Shown: positions 28,306-38,214, counted from the first letter of the stretch. The stretch is DNA of 64,000 nt from Novipirellula caenicola (GCF_039545035.1 NZ_BAABRO010000009.1:1-64000); one strand, 5' to 3'. Program-made: numbers and translations. Notes: generated by a model from the sequence alone, not told the origin.

Positions 28306-28975
28306 GAATTCGCGTAAGAAAAGATGAATAGCGAAATGAGGTGTGTGGCAAGCGCGTGCGGACCGATTGGATCTCGGTGGTTCGACGCATTGGTCGAGAG
28401 GATGATGCGGCCGAGAGTTCTCGCCCCCCCCCGCATTGCCACAACCGATTCCGTAAAGTCGCTCACGTGCAACTCACGCCCCCTGGAAAGTCACCCCTGC
28501 AGTAAGCGGTCACTACAGGCGGACATCCAGAACGCTCGCAGGACAATGGGGCAACCACACATTTCCTTAACGAACAAAATGGGGGCTTTTGTTGTTTTTT
28601 AGAATTGTTCCTTTGACGCAGCGGCATTCTCTGCACCGCTGGATCGACTGCAATGTGACTTCGGCCGCTCTTGTCTAATCCATGTGCAATCCGCGTGTAG
28701 CACGAAGCTTCTCTTTCCGGAAGTGCGTGGTTGTCTTGAAAGTGCTCCAAAATTTACGGCACTACGGCGGATTTCAGCGATCAAAATCGATGGTTTAGCA
28801 CGCGGGCAGTTTCGCTTATCCGAGAAATGTTTTACGGAAACGAAGACATCACTATCTGAATCGCATCTCACTCAGACTGGTTGCGAATCATGGTGGCAAT
28901 TTTTTTCAGAATCTTGACGGATCGTGGTAGGCCGCCTGAAAGAAAGCGACTGTGGGTTGTGCGTAGGCACCGGCG
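28306..28975. other. Long non-coding upstream region with a C9 tract
   Basis: These 670 bp upstream of the DUF1559 gene hold no gene I can support. A run of nine C (28424-28432) lies about 120 bp before the start codon. The rest looks unstructured. Confidence 0.55.
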
Positions 28976-29075
28976 ATCACGCGTGACGGGCACGAAAGCG
29001 ACAAGAACCGGCCGCTCACGCGTCACGGCTCACGAAAGCGATAGCACCCGGCCGCTTACGCGTCACGGCTCACGA
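28976..29075. repeat. Tandem copies of the GGCCGCTnACGCGTC element
   Basis: Two 27-bp copies at 29008-29034 and 29048-29074 share CGGCCGCT(C/T)ACGCGTCACGG, and a degenerate third lies near 28976. The same phrase is part of the 212-bp tandem repeat at 57909-58572. The second copy overlaps the last codons of the gene that follows. Confidence 0.85.
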
Positions 29076-30836
29076 TGGCAACGGCCGGCGAGTGAATGTT
29101 TGAAATTTACTGGGTGACCACCTTCCCCGCGGTTGTCGATCCGTCCGCGATTCGATGTCAGGTGCATCGATGTCGTTGATGGTTCCGGTCATCGAGGGCC
29201 AGCGGTCAAAGTCGCGGTCCGTCGGGCGATCGTCGACCTGTTGGATCACCCAACGGTTTTTGTCCGCGAGGGTGTCGTAGCGAATGTGTGAGCCGTCTGG
29301 AATTTGGAACGAAGAACGCAACAAGGTTTCGTTCGAATTTGCACGCTGGATCGATTGAAGCATCCGTTCAGGTTCGCTTGACCGAGCGATGTAGACAACA
29401 CCGAAGTCGTTGCGGGAGTGCACGGCCACACACAGATTTGGTTCGAATTGGAAGATCTTCCAGACCGCCGATTCGACTGTAGGTTTCCAATTCGATGGGA
29501 TCTGAACCGGACCGGCTGCCACGGCAACATTTCGCCAAACCCCGGTGTTGTTCCACTCGCGAAAGTCTTGGCCGGGGCCGGCGAGATGGAGTACTTCGGA
29601 CAACTCGTTCGCTCGGTCGTCGAGCAACAGGGTTATCGGCCGCGCCACAATGAGAGAATGTTCACCTCGGTTGACGCCGCCTCCGCTGAGCAAGTATCCC
29701 GGACCGCCCGAATAGACTTCAGGAGAGCTTTCGGGACCGTGCCCGATTCGGATGAAATAGTCGGCGGGCTTCTCCACGATCCAGCGGGCAGTTTGATCGG
29801 GCAATCGGTACGGTGACCAGCACGCCCAAATGGCGATGTGACGGTTTCCTCGGAGTCCCAACTTGTCGGGTGCGTCCGGCAGCAGGCTGATCCAAGGTTT
29901 GATCAAGCCAACGTGTCGATCACCCATCAGCGAAGTATCAGCGGCGTGCGCGTACTGGCGGCGAAAGGGAGGGAAGCGTCGGAATCGCAGACTTCCAACA
30001 GCGTAGTTCCAATTGAGCTGATCGAGCAGGCCTCGCGCAGCCGCCTGAACAGCCGAGGAACCGAAGGCCTCTAAGTTCAGCAATGCTGTCAGCGTGTAAC
30101 CTTCATAGGGAATCGAGTTAAACTCGTACGGACCTGCCGACCGAATCTCTTCAATCAACTCAAGCAGCCATGGCTCCAAACCGTTGCCGAGATTGTCGTG
30201 TTTGGCAAGTTGGCTGCCGTGCAACATCATCCAGCGGTTCTTCAGATAGCGAGACCCCTCGGTCATCAGCAAATGGTTCTCTGTTTCCGGAACCAAGCCT
30301 GCCGTCCTTGGTACGGTCAGCAATGGCTGGCCGCCATCGAGAGGCAACAGAGTGTGTAGCAGGTGCTCTCTCGTTTGCGGGTAGAGCACATTCGGTTCGT
30401 CGCCAAACAGGAACAAGATGGGGATCAGTCCCGCCATGGTGAAGTCATAGTCGCCGTTGGGATTTCCCGGCCAAGTCGAGCCTACGGTTCCCCAGGCAGT
30501 TTGGGCGATCAAGTAGTCGTTGGCCGCGTCCACATCGTCTCGTCGTATCAATCGAGCGAGCAAGGCTCGTGGTGCCTCTATTTTGCCTTCGGTTTTCCAG
30601 TCGCCGAGGGGACGTTTGGCCCACTCGTCAATGATCTGGTTCGTCAGATCGGATTCCTCTCGCCACGGAATGCTTCGCTGCGTGGGGATTTCAATGTTGC
30701 CCGGCGGCAAAGAAACATGAACGTGGCGTGACGCGCTGATGTAGGGGATCACGCGAGGCAGAGCCCATACACTCGCTGCGGTGATCGCGGCCATCACGAT
30801 CGCCAGCGTTGCCCATCGTTTGGATTTGAATTTCAT
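29070..30836 (-). CDS. Membrane-anchored protein of unknown function
   Basis: A 588-residue protein. One N-terminal hydrophobic helix (TLAIVMAAITAASVWALP, about 10-27) looks like an anchor or uncleaved signal. The rest is soluble, helical in the middle and beta-rich near the end. The general shape resembles polysaccharide-lyase-like proteins (helical toroid then beta domain), but I see no catalytic motif and do not claim it. It starts 157 bp after the kinase gene on the same strand. Confidence 0.7.
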   Translation of the reverse strand: MKFKSKRWATLAIVMAAITAASVWALPRVIPYISASRHVHVSLPPGNIEIPTQRSIPWREESDLTNQIIDEWAKRPLGDWKTEGKIEAPRALLARLIRRDDVDAANDYLIAQTAWGTVGSTWPGNPNGDYDFTMAGLIPILFLFGDEPNVLYPQTREHLLHTLLPLDGGQPLLTVPRTAGLVPETENHLLMTEGSRYLKNRWMMLHGSQLAKHDNLGNGLEPWLLELIEEIRSAGPYEFNSIPYEGYTLTALLNLEAFGSSAVQAAARGLLDQLNWNYAVGSLRFRRFPPFRRQYAHAADTSLMGDRHVGLIKPWISLLPDAPDKLGLRGNRHIAIWACWSPYRLPDQTARWIVEKPADYFIRIGHGPESSPEVYSGGPGYLLSGGGVNRGEHSLIVARPITLLLDDRANELSEVLHLAGPGQDFREWNNTGVWRNVAVAAGPVQIPSNWKPTVESAVWKIFQFEPNLCVAVHSRNDFGVVYIARSSEPERMLQSIQRANSNETLLRSSFQIPDGSHIRYDTLADKNRWVIQQVDDRPTDRDFDRWPSMTGTINDIDAPDIESRTDRQPRGRWSPSKFQTFTRRPLPS

Positions 30837-30993
30837 CGTTCACCGCGCCGCTGGCGTCGTCATCTGCCGTCAATCTGCTCAATGTCGGATCGATTCTAAT
30901 GAGGCTTCACTGGCCTGCCCACGTGGCGTCGCTTCACGCGGCACCATCGGATGAACCCCGCCCAACTTCAAAACGCTTACGCCCGGATTGAAT

Positions 30994-32724
30994 TTAAACC
31001 CGTGTGAAGTTTGGGGCTTGCCGACGTCGGCGGCGGGCGTATTGGTAGCCGGGAACAAAAAAACAGCCGCCGGCAACGATCCCAAAAATTACATGGGCCC
31101 ATGGAGGATGCATCGCCATCAAGACCGACGAAAATAACAATGCCGCAGTCTGGAAATAAAACGCGCCAGTTAACATGCTCGCTTTGATTAGAAAAACCAT
31201 CGCGGTAACAATGCCTAGCATCGGCGAAAGGGTGAGCACCGGCAATTCAAGCCACCATTCCAGCGGAAACATCAGCGAGATTGCCATCATGCTAGCGCCC
31301 CACACGTGAGCGACCTGCCGCTCGACGAAGGTGACCGGTCCCATCCGCTGTCGCATTCGCCAAAACACCGCTGCCCACGCTCCCAGCCCGACGGTCCAGA
31401 CGGCGACATAAGCCATTCGATTGCGGATGCCGTGATAATCCAATTGCCAAGTCAACAGACAGGCAACCAGCAGCACCAACGAATGCCACATCCACAACAG
31501 TCCCCAATTCTCCAGGACAGCGGCGTGATGAGTCTCGCGGAATACCCTCGCGACCACTTGGCTAAATCGGCCACTCCGGGCAGCGACTGGTTCGTCAGCA
31601 AGGTAGGCTTCCAGATCCTTGGCCAACGCGGCGGCCGACTCGTATCGCAAATCGATCGGCTTTTGCAGACAGCGAACGACAATCATTTCCAAGTCGCGAT
31701 CCAGACTCGGACGCAGCGCTCGCGGCGGACTGGGGTCTTGTTCGATCACCAACATCACCAATTGCATCGGTGACTCGGCCACAAACGGCGACCGTCCCGT
31801 CAACGCAAAATAGAGGACGCAGCCAAGGCTATATACATCGCTCGATGGTCCGACCATGTCGCGGCGATTCCCCGCTTGTTCAGGCGACATGTAGGCGGGT
31901 GTGCCGACCAACATCCCGCTGCGAGTCAAATCGACTTGCGATTCCGCTTGTTTGGCCAATCCAAAATCGGTGATCATCGGCACCCCATCGCGAGGCAACA
32001 GGATATTGCTTGGCTTGATGTCTCGATGTAGTACACCGGCGTCATGAGCAAACTGGATCGCGCGAGCGACGGTGGCCACCAACTGAGCGGCTTCTCGTTG
32101 GGGCATCGGGCCATCAGCAACCCGCTCGGCCAGCGTGATGCCGTCGATGTACTTCATGCTAAAGAACGGGCGACCATCGACGTCACCGACTTCGTACACT
32201 GGCACGATACTGGGGTGGTCCAATTTCGCTGTCGCGGACGCTTCGGCCAAAAAACGCTGCATGTCGGTGTCGCTGGCCAAGCGTCCTCGCAAGATCATCT
32301 TGACCGCGACTTCGCGATCGAGACTGATTTGTCGAGCGCGGAACACCACGCCCATCCCGCCTCGGCCGATCTCTTCGATCAATTCATAGTCACCGATCTC
32401 GGTTGGCAACTGCAGGCTTCGCCAACGTCCCGACGACCCGTCTGCGTTTAAGTTGGGGCCGTTTGCGGTCCCGTGATTCGCGGCCGGACGCTGCTCATGG
32501 GCCACGCCTGCGGTGTCGGTGACAAGGACCGCGCCCCACAGTCGCCGCAGTTCATCGGCGTATTGAGGATGCTGGTGACAAACTGCGGCAAAGTCGACAA
32601 CTTCTCCGCGGCAAACGCCGTCCGCAAGATCAGCCAAGATCGCTGCGATCTTTTCATCGTCGGCACTGAACTGCTCCGAATCAGATTTCGGTTCGTCAAA
32701 AGGTCCAGCCGGTTGGTCGCTCAC
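30994..32724 (-). CDS. Transmembrane Ser/Thr protein kinase
   Basis: A 576-residue kinase with GTG start (32724). The N-terminal 100 residues match a region that precedes planctomycete kinases (AAVCHQHPQYADELRRLWG). The kinase domain shows GRGGMGVVF, AVKMIL, HRDIKPSNILLP, DFGLAK and GTPAYMSPEQA. The C-terminal third has several helices (about residues 390-560), so the kinase is cytoplasmic with a membrane tail. Its start overlaps the sigma-factor stop (GTGA). This sigma-kinase coupling is recurrent in planctomycetes, and I infer that the kinase controls the sigma factor. Confidence 0.92.
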   Translation of the reverse strand: MSDQPAGPFDEPKSDSEQFSADDEKIAAILADLADGVCRGEVVDFAAVCHQHPQYADELRRLWGAVLVTDTAGVAHEQRPAANHGTANGPNLNADGSSGRWRSLQLPTEIGDYELIEEIGRGGMGVVFRARQISLDREVAVKMILRGRLASDTDMQRFLAEASATAKLDHPSIVPVYEVGDVDGRPFFSMKYIDGITLAERVADGPMPQREAAQLVATVARAIQFAHDAGVLHRDIKPSNILLPRDGVPMITDFGLAKQAESQVDLTRSGMLVGTPAYMSPEQAGNRRDMVGPSSDVYSLGCVLYFALTGRSPFVAESPMQLVMLVIEQDPSPPRALRPSLDRDLEMIVVRCLQKPIDLRYESAAALAKDLEAYLADEPVAARSGRFSQVVARVFRETHHAAVLENWGLLWMWHSLVLLVACLLTWQLDYHGIRNRMAYVAVWTVGLGAWAAVFWRMRQRMGPVTFVERQVAHVWGASMMAISLMFPLEWWLELPVLTLSPMLGIVTAMVFLIKASMLTGAFYFQTAALLFSSVLMAMHPPWAHVIFGIVAGGCFFVPGYQYARRRRRQAPNFTRV

Positions 32725-33371
32725 GGTGCGTACTCGTCACCCGGTTCGCTCTCGAGCAGTTCGCGCAGTCGCCGTACGGCACGCAGGTACCGCATGCTCG
32801 CCGCAGGCGGATTGACCCCCAGTACTTCGGCAATCTCTAGATTGGAAAGGTGCTCGTAATGCCGCATCAAGATCATCTCGCGGTCTTGTTCGCTAAGCTG
32901 TTCGATCGCCGCTTCGACCTTGGCTGCGATCTCGGCTTGCGTGGCTGCGGCCGCCGGTGTCGGACCAGGGTCCCAAAGCTGAGCAGCCAGTTCGACGGAC
33001 GATTGATCTTGGCCGCCGGGCATCACCATCGCTTGCTCGCGATCCATGTTGCGTTTGGCGCTAACGCGGTGCCGCCGGTACGTGTCGATGATGCGGTCCC
33101 AGGCGATTTGACGAATCCACAAGTGGAATGCCATCGCCGGGTCGTCGAGGTATTTGTCCAGCCGTCCGCTGGCTTCGACCAAGACATCTTGGACCACGTC
33201 GCTAACGTCCACTCGCCGCTGGACTTTGCGGTCCAGTCGCATTTCCACAAGCCGCCGTACCGAGACGCGGTGCCGCTCAAGCAAACGGTTCACCGCATCG
33301 GCGTCACCCTGTTTCGCCGCGATCAGCAGCGTTTCGGTTTTGTCGTCGCTAGGCCAGATCGATTTTGCCAT
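32721..33371 (-). CDS. ECF sigma factor coupled to a kinase
   Basis: A 216-residue sigma factor. Region 2 is visible in FHLWIRQIAWDRIIDTYRRH and region 4 in LSNLEIAEVLGVNPPAASMR. A linker rich in Ala (PTPAAAATQAEIAAK) joins them. The stop overlaps the kinase start by four bases, so the two are translationally coupled. No anti-sigma factor is present, which fits regulation by phosphorylation as proposed for ECF factors of this group. Confidence 0.92.
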   Translation of the reverse strand: MAKSIWPSDDKTETLLIAAKQGDADAVNRLLERHRVSVRRLVEMRLDRKVQRRVDVSDVVQDVLVEASGRLDKYLDDPAMAFHLWIRQIAWDRIIDTYRRHRVSAKRNMDREQAMVMPGGQDQSSVELAAQLWDPGPTPAAAATQAEIAAKVEAAIEQLSEQDREMILMRHYEHLSNLEIAEVLGVNPPAASMRYLRAVRRLRELLESEPGDEYAP

Positions 33372-33472
33372 GGAAGTTCAGTTCGCTCACGTTCGAGATC
33401 GTTCTCTACCATCATAGTAGGAAGTAAACACCAAGAGGCGTGCGAATCTCGTTGAATGCTTTGAGGTCATTG

Positions 33473-33521
33473 TCGTTGATCGCTCCGCGATCATTCGTGC
33501 TGATCACGGAGCGATCAACGA
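33473..33521. terminator. 15-bp hairpin behind the phosphoesterase gene
   Basis: TCGTTGATCGCTCCG (33473-33487) pairs perfectly with 33507-33521. It lies 8 bp downstream of the phosphoesterase stop, so it may stop transcription, though it lacks a T-tract. The inner part GATCGC-TCC-GCGATC (33478-33492) is a second, alternative hairpin and a dispersed repeat also found at 42371, 42404 and 61676. Confidence 0.65.
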
Positions 33522-33528
33522 CCATGGA

Positions 33529-34359
33529 TCAGCGACGATGGTTTTGAATGCAAAGTTGGTTTGCGGCGACCTCGATGACCGCTTCGACGGCGGGCGAACC
33601 GTAGATTGCCGCCCCGGTGTGCACGATCAGGTTTTCATGCAGTGTGGCGATGCCGTCGTGATGGGTATGTCCACAAATCACAGTGGTTTTGCAATCCGAT
33701 CGCTGCTGGCAAAACTCTCTCAATGTCTGGCCGATTTCCCCGCACACGAAAAAGGGAGCCCAGTTGTCGTCGGTCGTTTTGCCTTCGTACCAACATGATT
33801 CTCGGAACGGTGGAATGTGGGTCGCGACCAACACATCCGTCGCATCGTGGGGAACCGCAGCGAGTTTGACTTGCAGCCGTGCGGCCGATTCGGCACCAAG
33901 TTGTTGCAGCTTTGCTTTCCAGAGGCCTGGCGATGTGTTGCGAAAATCATCGATCTGTTGGAAGTCGTTTAGTTGGATAAACGAATCTTCGTAGTTGCCA
34001 ATCGTCGCGTCACCCCAGCCATCCTCACCCACTAACACAACCCCGTCGGCCAATGGAATCGGGCCAAGGTCCGTCAGGTAGTTCAGTGCATCGGATTCGC
34101 GTGACGCCGCGATCACGTGTTGCCGGGTTTGCGCAATCGAACTTTGATAAAAGTCGTGATTGCCCAGCACAAAGTAGACGGGGACCGCGAATGTGTCGGC
34201 GATGTGGCGAAGCTGCAAGACGACGTCATCCCCTTCGGAGATATCGCCGGTAATAAGAAGTGCATCGGGTTGCGTCGATGCGATGCGAGCGGACCATTGG
34301 TCCCAATCGCGGGGCGAAACGTGATTGAGATGCGGATCGGTTATCCACGCGATTCGCAT
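33529..34359 (-). CDS. Cytoplasmic metallophosphoesterase
   Basis: A 276-residue calcineurin-like phosphoesterase: WITDPHLN at the start, LLITGDISEGDD (about 34-45), VLGNHDFY, ATHIPPFRE and CGHTHHDG. It has no signal or helix, so it is soluble. The domain is complete. The substrate is unknown, and cyclic nucleotide or phosphodiester hydrolysis are both possible. It stands between metK and the sigma factor on the same strand, separated from each by a hairpin. Confidence 0.85.
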   Translation of the reverse strand: MRIAWITDPHLNHVSPRDWDQWSARIASTQPDALLITGDISEGDDVVLQLRHIADTFAVPVYFVLGNHDFYQSSIAQTRQHVIAASRESDALNYLTDLGPIPLADGVVLVGEDGWGDATIGNYEDSFIQLNDFQQIDDFRNTSPGLWKAKLQQLGAESAARLQVKLAAVPHDATDVLVATHIPPFRESCWYEGKTTDDNWAPFFVCGEIGQTLREFCQQRSDCKTTVICGHTHHDGIATLHENLIVHTGAAIYGSPAVEAVIEVAANQLCIQNHRR

Positions 34360-34392
34360 CTCATCTCACTTTCGTGTTCTTCATGACATGAC

Positions 34393-34413
34393 GACGGGCT
34401 GAAGCAGCCCGTC
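34393..34413 (-). terminator. Hairpin downstream of metK
   Basis: GACGGGCT (34393-34400) pairs perfectly with AGCCCGTC (34406-34413) around a five-base loop. It lies 45 bp after the metK stop and before the phosphoesterase start. No clear T-tract follows. Confidence 0.5.
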
Positions 34414-34457
34414 ACGTTGTCCAGACTCAGTTCGTCAAAGCACGCGAGGCCTGAGGA

Positions 34458-35639
34458 TTAGGCGGTTGCTGCGATACCGGCAGCTTCAGCCAACGCTTCG
34501 GCCTTGTCAGTTTTTTCCCAAGTGAACGCATCGCCTTCGCGTCCAAAGTGGCCGCCGGCACTGGTTTGACGGAAGACCGGTCGACGCAGTTGCAAGTGGT
34601 TGATGATTCCCGAGGGAGTCAATGGGAAGTGTTCTCGCACCAAGGCACACAACTTCGCGTCTTCGATCTTGCCGGTGCCTTCGGTGTCAACGTGAACGCT
34701 AACCGGCTCGGTCACACCGATGGCGTAGGCGAGTTGAACTTCGCAGCGATCCGCAAGGCCTGATGCGACGATGTTCTTAGCAACGTAGCGGGCCATGTAC
34801 GCGGCACTGCGGTCGACTTTGGTCGAGTCCTTGCCACTGAACGCACCGCCACCGTGACGCCCCCAACCACCGTAGGTGTCGACGATGATCTTGCGTCCGG
34901 TCAAACCACAGTCACCGTGAGGTCCGCCGACCACGAATTTGCCGGTGGGGTTGATGTGGTACTTGATGTCGCCTTTGTCCAGCTCGGCTGGGATCGATGG
35001 CTTGATCACGTTTTCGACGATGAACTTTTTGATTTCATCGTTCGTGACGTCGGGGTTGTGCTGAGCACTAACGACAACGGTGTCGACGCGGACCGGGGTT
35101 TGTCCTTCGTATTCGACCGTGACTTGAGCCTTGTTGTCGGGACGCAACCAGTCGACTTCTTTGTTGAATCGAGCTTCGGTGATGCGATTGATGATGCGGT
35201 GCGACAATGCGATCGGCATTGGCATCAATTCGGGAGTGTCTTTGCAGGCGTAGCCGAACATCAACCCTTGGTCGCCGGCGCCAACGTCCTTGCCGCTCTT
35301 GTCGTCCGAGTTGACACCTTGGGCAATGTCGGGGCTTTGCGTATCGAGCGATACCATGACGGCACAGGTGTTGCCACAAATGCCCATTTCGTCATCGGTG
35401 TAACCAACTTCGTTGATGACTTCGCGGACAACGTCCGAATATTGCACTTTGGCTTGAGTGGAGATTTCACCTGCGACGATCGCAATCCCGGTGGTGACCA
35501 TGGTTTCACAGGCCACGCGGCTGTTTGGGTCTTGCGCCAACAACGCGTCGAGAATTCCATCGGAAATACGATCAGCCAGCTTGTCGGGGTGACCCATGCT
35601 GACCGATTCACTTGTAAATAGGTATCGAGCGTCGCTCAC
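34458..35639 (-). CDS. metK: S-adenosylmethionine synthetase
   Basis: A 393-residue enzyme making S-adenosylmethionine from methionine and ATP. GTG 35639 is chosen because GGAGAGAG lies five bases upstream and the next residues ([19 protein letters not shown]) match the usual N-terminus. An ATG at 35675 would add 12 residues. The catalytic loop [17 protein letters not shown] and [16 protein letters not shown] are all present. I saw no SAM riboswitch-like structure upstream. Confidence 0.96.
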   Translation of the reverse strand: MSDARYLFTSESVSMGHPDKLADRISDGILDALLAQDPNSRVACETMVTTGIAIVAGEISTQAKVQYSDVVREVINEVGYTDDEMGICGNTCAVMVSLDTQSPDIAQGVNSDDKSGKDVGAGDQGLMFGYACKDTPELMPMPIALSHRIINRITEARFNKEVDWLRPDNKAQVTVEYEGQTPVRVDTVVVSAQHNPDVTNDEIKKFIVENVIKPSIPAELDKGDIKYHINPTGKFVVGGPHGDCGLTGRKIIVDTYGGWGRHGGGAFSGKDSTKVDRSAAYMARYVAKNIVASGLADRCEVQLAYAIGVTEPVSVHVDTEGTGKIEDAKLCALVREHFPLTPSGIINHLQLRRPVFRQTSAGGHFGREGDAFTWEKTDKAEALAEAAGIAATA

Positions 35640-35831
35640 GTGTTCTCTCTCCACTAGGTTGATCTTTCCCACCAATCTGGCGAGTCACCAAAGTGTTGGT
35701 TTAGGGTTAGAATGAATTGCCACTAAAGTAATTGTCCAAAGCCAGTCTGAAAAGCGCTATTCAGCAACCGCGGGGGGGATCGCTGAGAAAAACAGCTACC
35801 TTTTGCGTGTGAAATCCTCTAACAAACCTCT

Positions 35832-36896
35832 ATGAACCGACCCAGCACGCCCGGAACGAACGCATCCCGCACCCCGGTTTCGCATCCGTCGAGCGATCCA
35901 TTGGAGATGGATTTGCCCGAGCGGCCGCTTCCGGCGCTGTTGTTGTCGCTGTCGTTTCACGTCGTTCTGTTGACTGGTTTGGGGATTTTTTGGGCGCGGA
36001 CGCCATCGGGAACCGGTTCCGAGGTGGACCGGCCTGTGGGGATCGCAATGGTCCACCGGATGCCCGACCGTGACCGTTACGTCGATGCCACCGACCTTAG
36101 CCAGGCGACTGCCAGCGAAAGTGTTGCTGCAAAATCGGGAGATGTCGCGGCGGCAGCGGCGCCACCGGCCGACCTGAGTCCTCCCATCGACCTGCCCGGC
36201 ATCCTCAGCGAAATCAGCGAGACCCCGTCTCCGGTAGCCGGCAGCGGGGTCGCCGGAGAGACGACGCTCGATGGTGACGCGTTTGATTCCAAGCGTCCGC
36301 CGGGCAGCGAAGGGGACTCGAGTGACACGACAACGATGGTTTTTGGTGTTTCGGGCAGCGGATCCAGATTTGTCTATGTTTTTGACCGATCCGACAGCAT
36401 GAATGGCAACGGTGGGATGCCGCTGCGGGCAGCCAAACGCGAATTGATCAAAAGTTTGAACAGTTTGACGGACCGCCAGCGATTTCAGATCATTTTCTAT
36501 AACGACCAACCCGAGCCCTTCAAAACGGTTGGCATGCCGGTGCAATTGATGATTGGTGAGGAGGCGACGTTGGCTCGCGCGGCACGCTATGTCGACTCGA
36601 TCACCGCGTTTGGCAGCACCGAACACGACAGCGCCTTGAAACTGGCGCTGCGAATGGATCCTGATGTGATCTTTTTCTTGACCGATGCCCGCATCCCGCG
36701 ATTGTCGTCGTCCGAGCTTGCCGAAATCCGTCGTCGCGCCCAGCGAAGTGGGACGACGATTCACGCGATCGAATTTGGCGCCGAACCGGTGTCGCCCCCC
36801 GACAGCTTTCTGCGGGAGCTGGCGGCCCAAAATTTGGGACAGTATCAATACGTCGACGTTCGTTCGTTGGGCAGCAGGATGGAACCGTCAAATTGA
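35832..36896 (+). CDS. Membrane-anchored von Willebrand factor A protein
   Basis: A 354-residue protein. One helix lies at about residues 34-54 (ALLLSLSFHVVLLTGLGIFW), followed by a Pro/Ala/Ser-rich linker of about 110 residues and a vWA domain from about 165. The metal site is DRSDSM (DxSxS), with later FLTDARIP as the third motif. The topology places the vWA domain outside the cytoplasm. The stop overlaps the TTG start of the next gene, so the two are coupled. vWA domains bind proteins through a metal ion. The partner is probably the next gene's product, though this is inference. Confidence 0.85.
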   Translation: MNRPSTPGTNASRTPVSHPSSDPLEMDLPERPLPALLLSLSFHVVLLTGLGIFWARTPSGTGSEVDRPVGIAMVHRMPDRDRYVDATDLSQATASESVAAKSGDVAAAAAPPADLSPPIDLPGILSEISETPSPVAGSGVAGETTLDGDAFDSKRPPGSEGDSSDTTTMVFGVSGSGSRFVYVFDRSDSMNGNGGMPLRAAKRELIKSLNSLTDRQRFQIIFYNDQPEPFKTVGMPVQLMIGEEATLARAARYVDSITAFGSTEHDSALKLALRMDPDVIFFLTDARIPRLSSSELAEIRRRAQRSGTTIHAIEFGAEPVSPPDSFLRELAAQNLGQYQYVDVRSLGSRMEPSN

Positions 36897-37789
36897 ATCG
36901 AATTTTCTTTCTAACAATCACAGCGTTTTGGTTCAGCTTGCAAACCGAGGCACGGGCTGACAAGGTTTGGCTTGAACCGACGCGGCCGACGGCAGCCCAG
37001 AGTGATTGGTATCCGCAAGCGATCCAGACGCGTGTGGGCGAAATCACGTCGCTCGATGCCAAGCAGTTGGCGATGCGTATCGAAGGCGACGAGCAAGATT
37101 CGCTGTTCGCGGCTTACCGTGTGATCTGGATCGAGCCGAGCGAGGTCGGAGAAAAACAGGCGGCTGCGATCAAATTGTTCAATGAAAAGCAGTACGACAC
37201 GTCGCTTCGTGCACTGCTTGATTCGCTTAGTGAACGGCCGCCGGTGTGGCGTCAGCAATGGTTGTCGATGGTCGCGGCGCAGGCGGCTTGGCGAAGTTCA
37301 CGCGGAGCAATCGCATTGGAGTTGGTGGCCCAGTTGGATCGTCGTCCGTTGCCGCCGATTGCACTAGCGTGGCTGCCGATTGCATGGCGAACCCCGCGAG
37401 AAATTACCAGCAGCGGGACGACCGACGCGGCTCTGAAACGACTCGACGATCCTTCGGCGGCAGTTCGATTGGTGGCCGCCAGTTGGTTGTTGTCGACCGA
37501 CCATCGCGAGACGGCCACGGGAGCGTTAAACGCACTTCGCGCCGACAATGCACGACCGGTGATCGCTCGATTGGCCGAAACAGTGTTGTGGCGAACGACG
37601 TCACCGCCCCAGGTGGCCGAGGCGGCGGAGCGATGGCAAGAAAGGCTTGAAGCGTTACCGATCGTGCTGCAAGTCGGCCCGACGGTGGCGATGGTCGAGT
37701 TAATGGGAAACGCGAATCAAGACGAAGCCGCTGAGCGATGGAAGCTGTCGCTCGAATTGACTCCGCCGCACCCACACCCTGATCTGTAG
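36893..37789 (+). CDS. Secreted protein coupled to the vWA protein
   Basis: A 298-residue protein starting at TTG 36893, overlapping the vWA stop (TTGA). It has a signal peptide (MNRIFFLTITAFWFSLQTEARA). The rest is helical and repetitive (SWLLSTDHRETATGALNALRADNARPVIA), suggesting HEAT/TPR-like repeats. I do not recognise the family. The stop TAG lies within a repeat hairpin (37786-37855). Confidence 0.75.
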   Translation: MNRIFFLTITAFWFSLQTEARADKVWLEPTRPTAAQSDWYPQAIQTRVGEITSLDAKQLAMRIEGDEQDSLFAAYRVIWIEPSEVGEKQAAAIKLFNEKQYDTSLRALLDSLSERPPVWRQQWLSMVAAQAAWRSSRGAIALELVAQLDRRPLPPIALAWLPIAWRTPREITSSGTTDAALKRLDDPSAAVRLVAASWLLSTDHRETATGALNALRADNARPVIARLAETVLWRTTSPPQVAEAAERWQERLEALPIVLQVGPTVAMVELMGNANQDEAAERWKLSLELTPPHPHPDL

Positions 37790-37855
37790 CGGAAGTCGTC
37801 AAGACTTTCGATCCACGGCGAGTGCTCTTCCGAAACTCTTGACGAGTTCCGCTAC
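37786..37855. repeat. Long inverted repeat overlapping a stop codon
   Basis: The left arm begins GTAGCGGAAGTCGTCAAGA and the right arm is its near-perfect complement ending at 37855, with one indel or mismatch cluster. The stop TAG of the upstream gene is the second to fourth base of the element. It belongs to the family that forms the 57909-58572 array. Confidence 0.85.
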
Positions 37856-37875
37856 GAAATGCTTCATAACGTTAC

Positions 37876-38214
37876 CTAACCGGGCGGCCATGTCATCTTG
37901 CGGCCGCCGAGCAGGTGAAAGTGCAAGTGTGGAACTTCTTGGCCACCATCGTTGCCGCAATTGACCACCAAGCGATAGCCATTGGTTAACCCTTCGGACG
38001 CGGCAATTTTCGCTGCCACCATCACACAACGGCCAACGGTTTGCTCATCCTCGTCGTTCAGATCATCCAGCGACATGATCTCGCGTTTGGGGATGATCAG
38101 AATGTGCGTTGGCGCTTTCGGGGAAATATCGCGGAACGCCAAACAGGTGTCGTCTTCGAAAACGATGTCGGCGGGAATTTCGCGATCAATGATCTTGGTA
38201 AAAATCGATGGCAT
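37876..38214 (-). CDS. HIT-family nucleotide hydrolase
   Basis: A 112-residue protein of the HINT branch. The histidine triad is HLHFHLLGG (about 97-105), the upstream helix GQEVPHLH is usual, and HILIIPKREI follows the family. It should hydrolyse purine nucleoside phosphoramidates. It begins 4 bp after the prfB stop and is cotranscribed with it. Confidence 0.93.
   Translation of the reverse strand: MPSIFTKIIDREIPADIVFEDDTCLAFRDISPKAPTHILIIPKREIMSLDDLNDEDEQTVGRCVMVAAKIAASEGLTNGYRLVVNCGNDGGQEVPHLHFHLLGGRKMTWPPG

Noticed and set aside
34854-35621. 255-codon open frame opposite metK
   Set aside because: metK is certain; the other strand mirrors its codon bias.
35640-35831. SAM riboswitch upstream of metK
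   Set aside because: No kink-turn or SAM-I-like pairing pattern is visible in this short region.
35796-36848. 350-codon open frame opposite the vWA gene
   Set aside because: The plus-strand frame has the DRSDSM motif, a membrane helix and coupling to the next gene; the opposite frame is Arg/Gln-rich without any motif.
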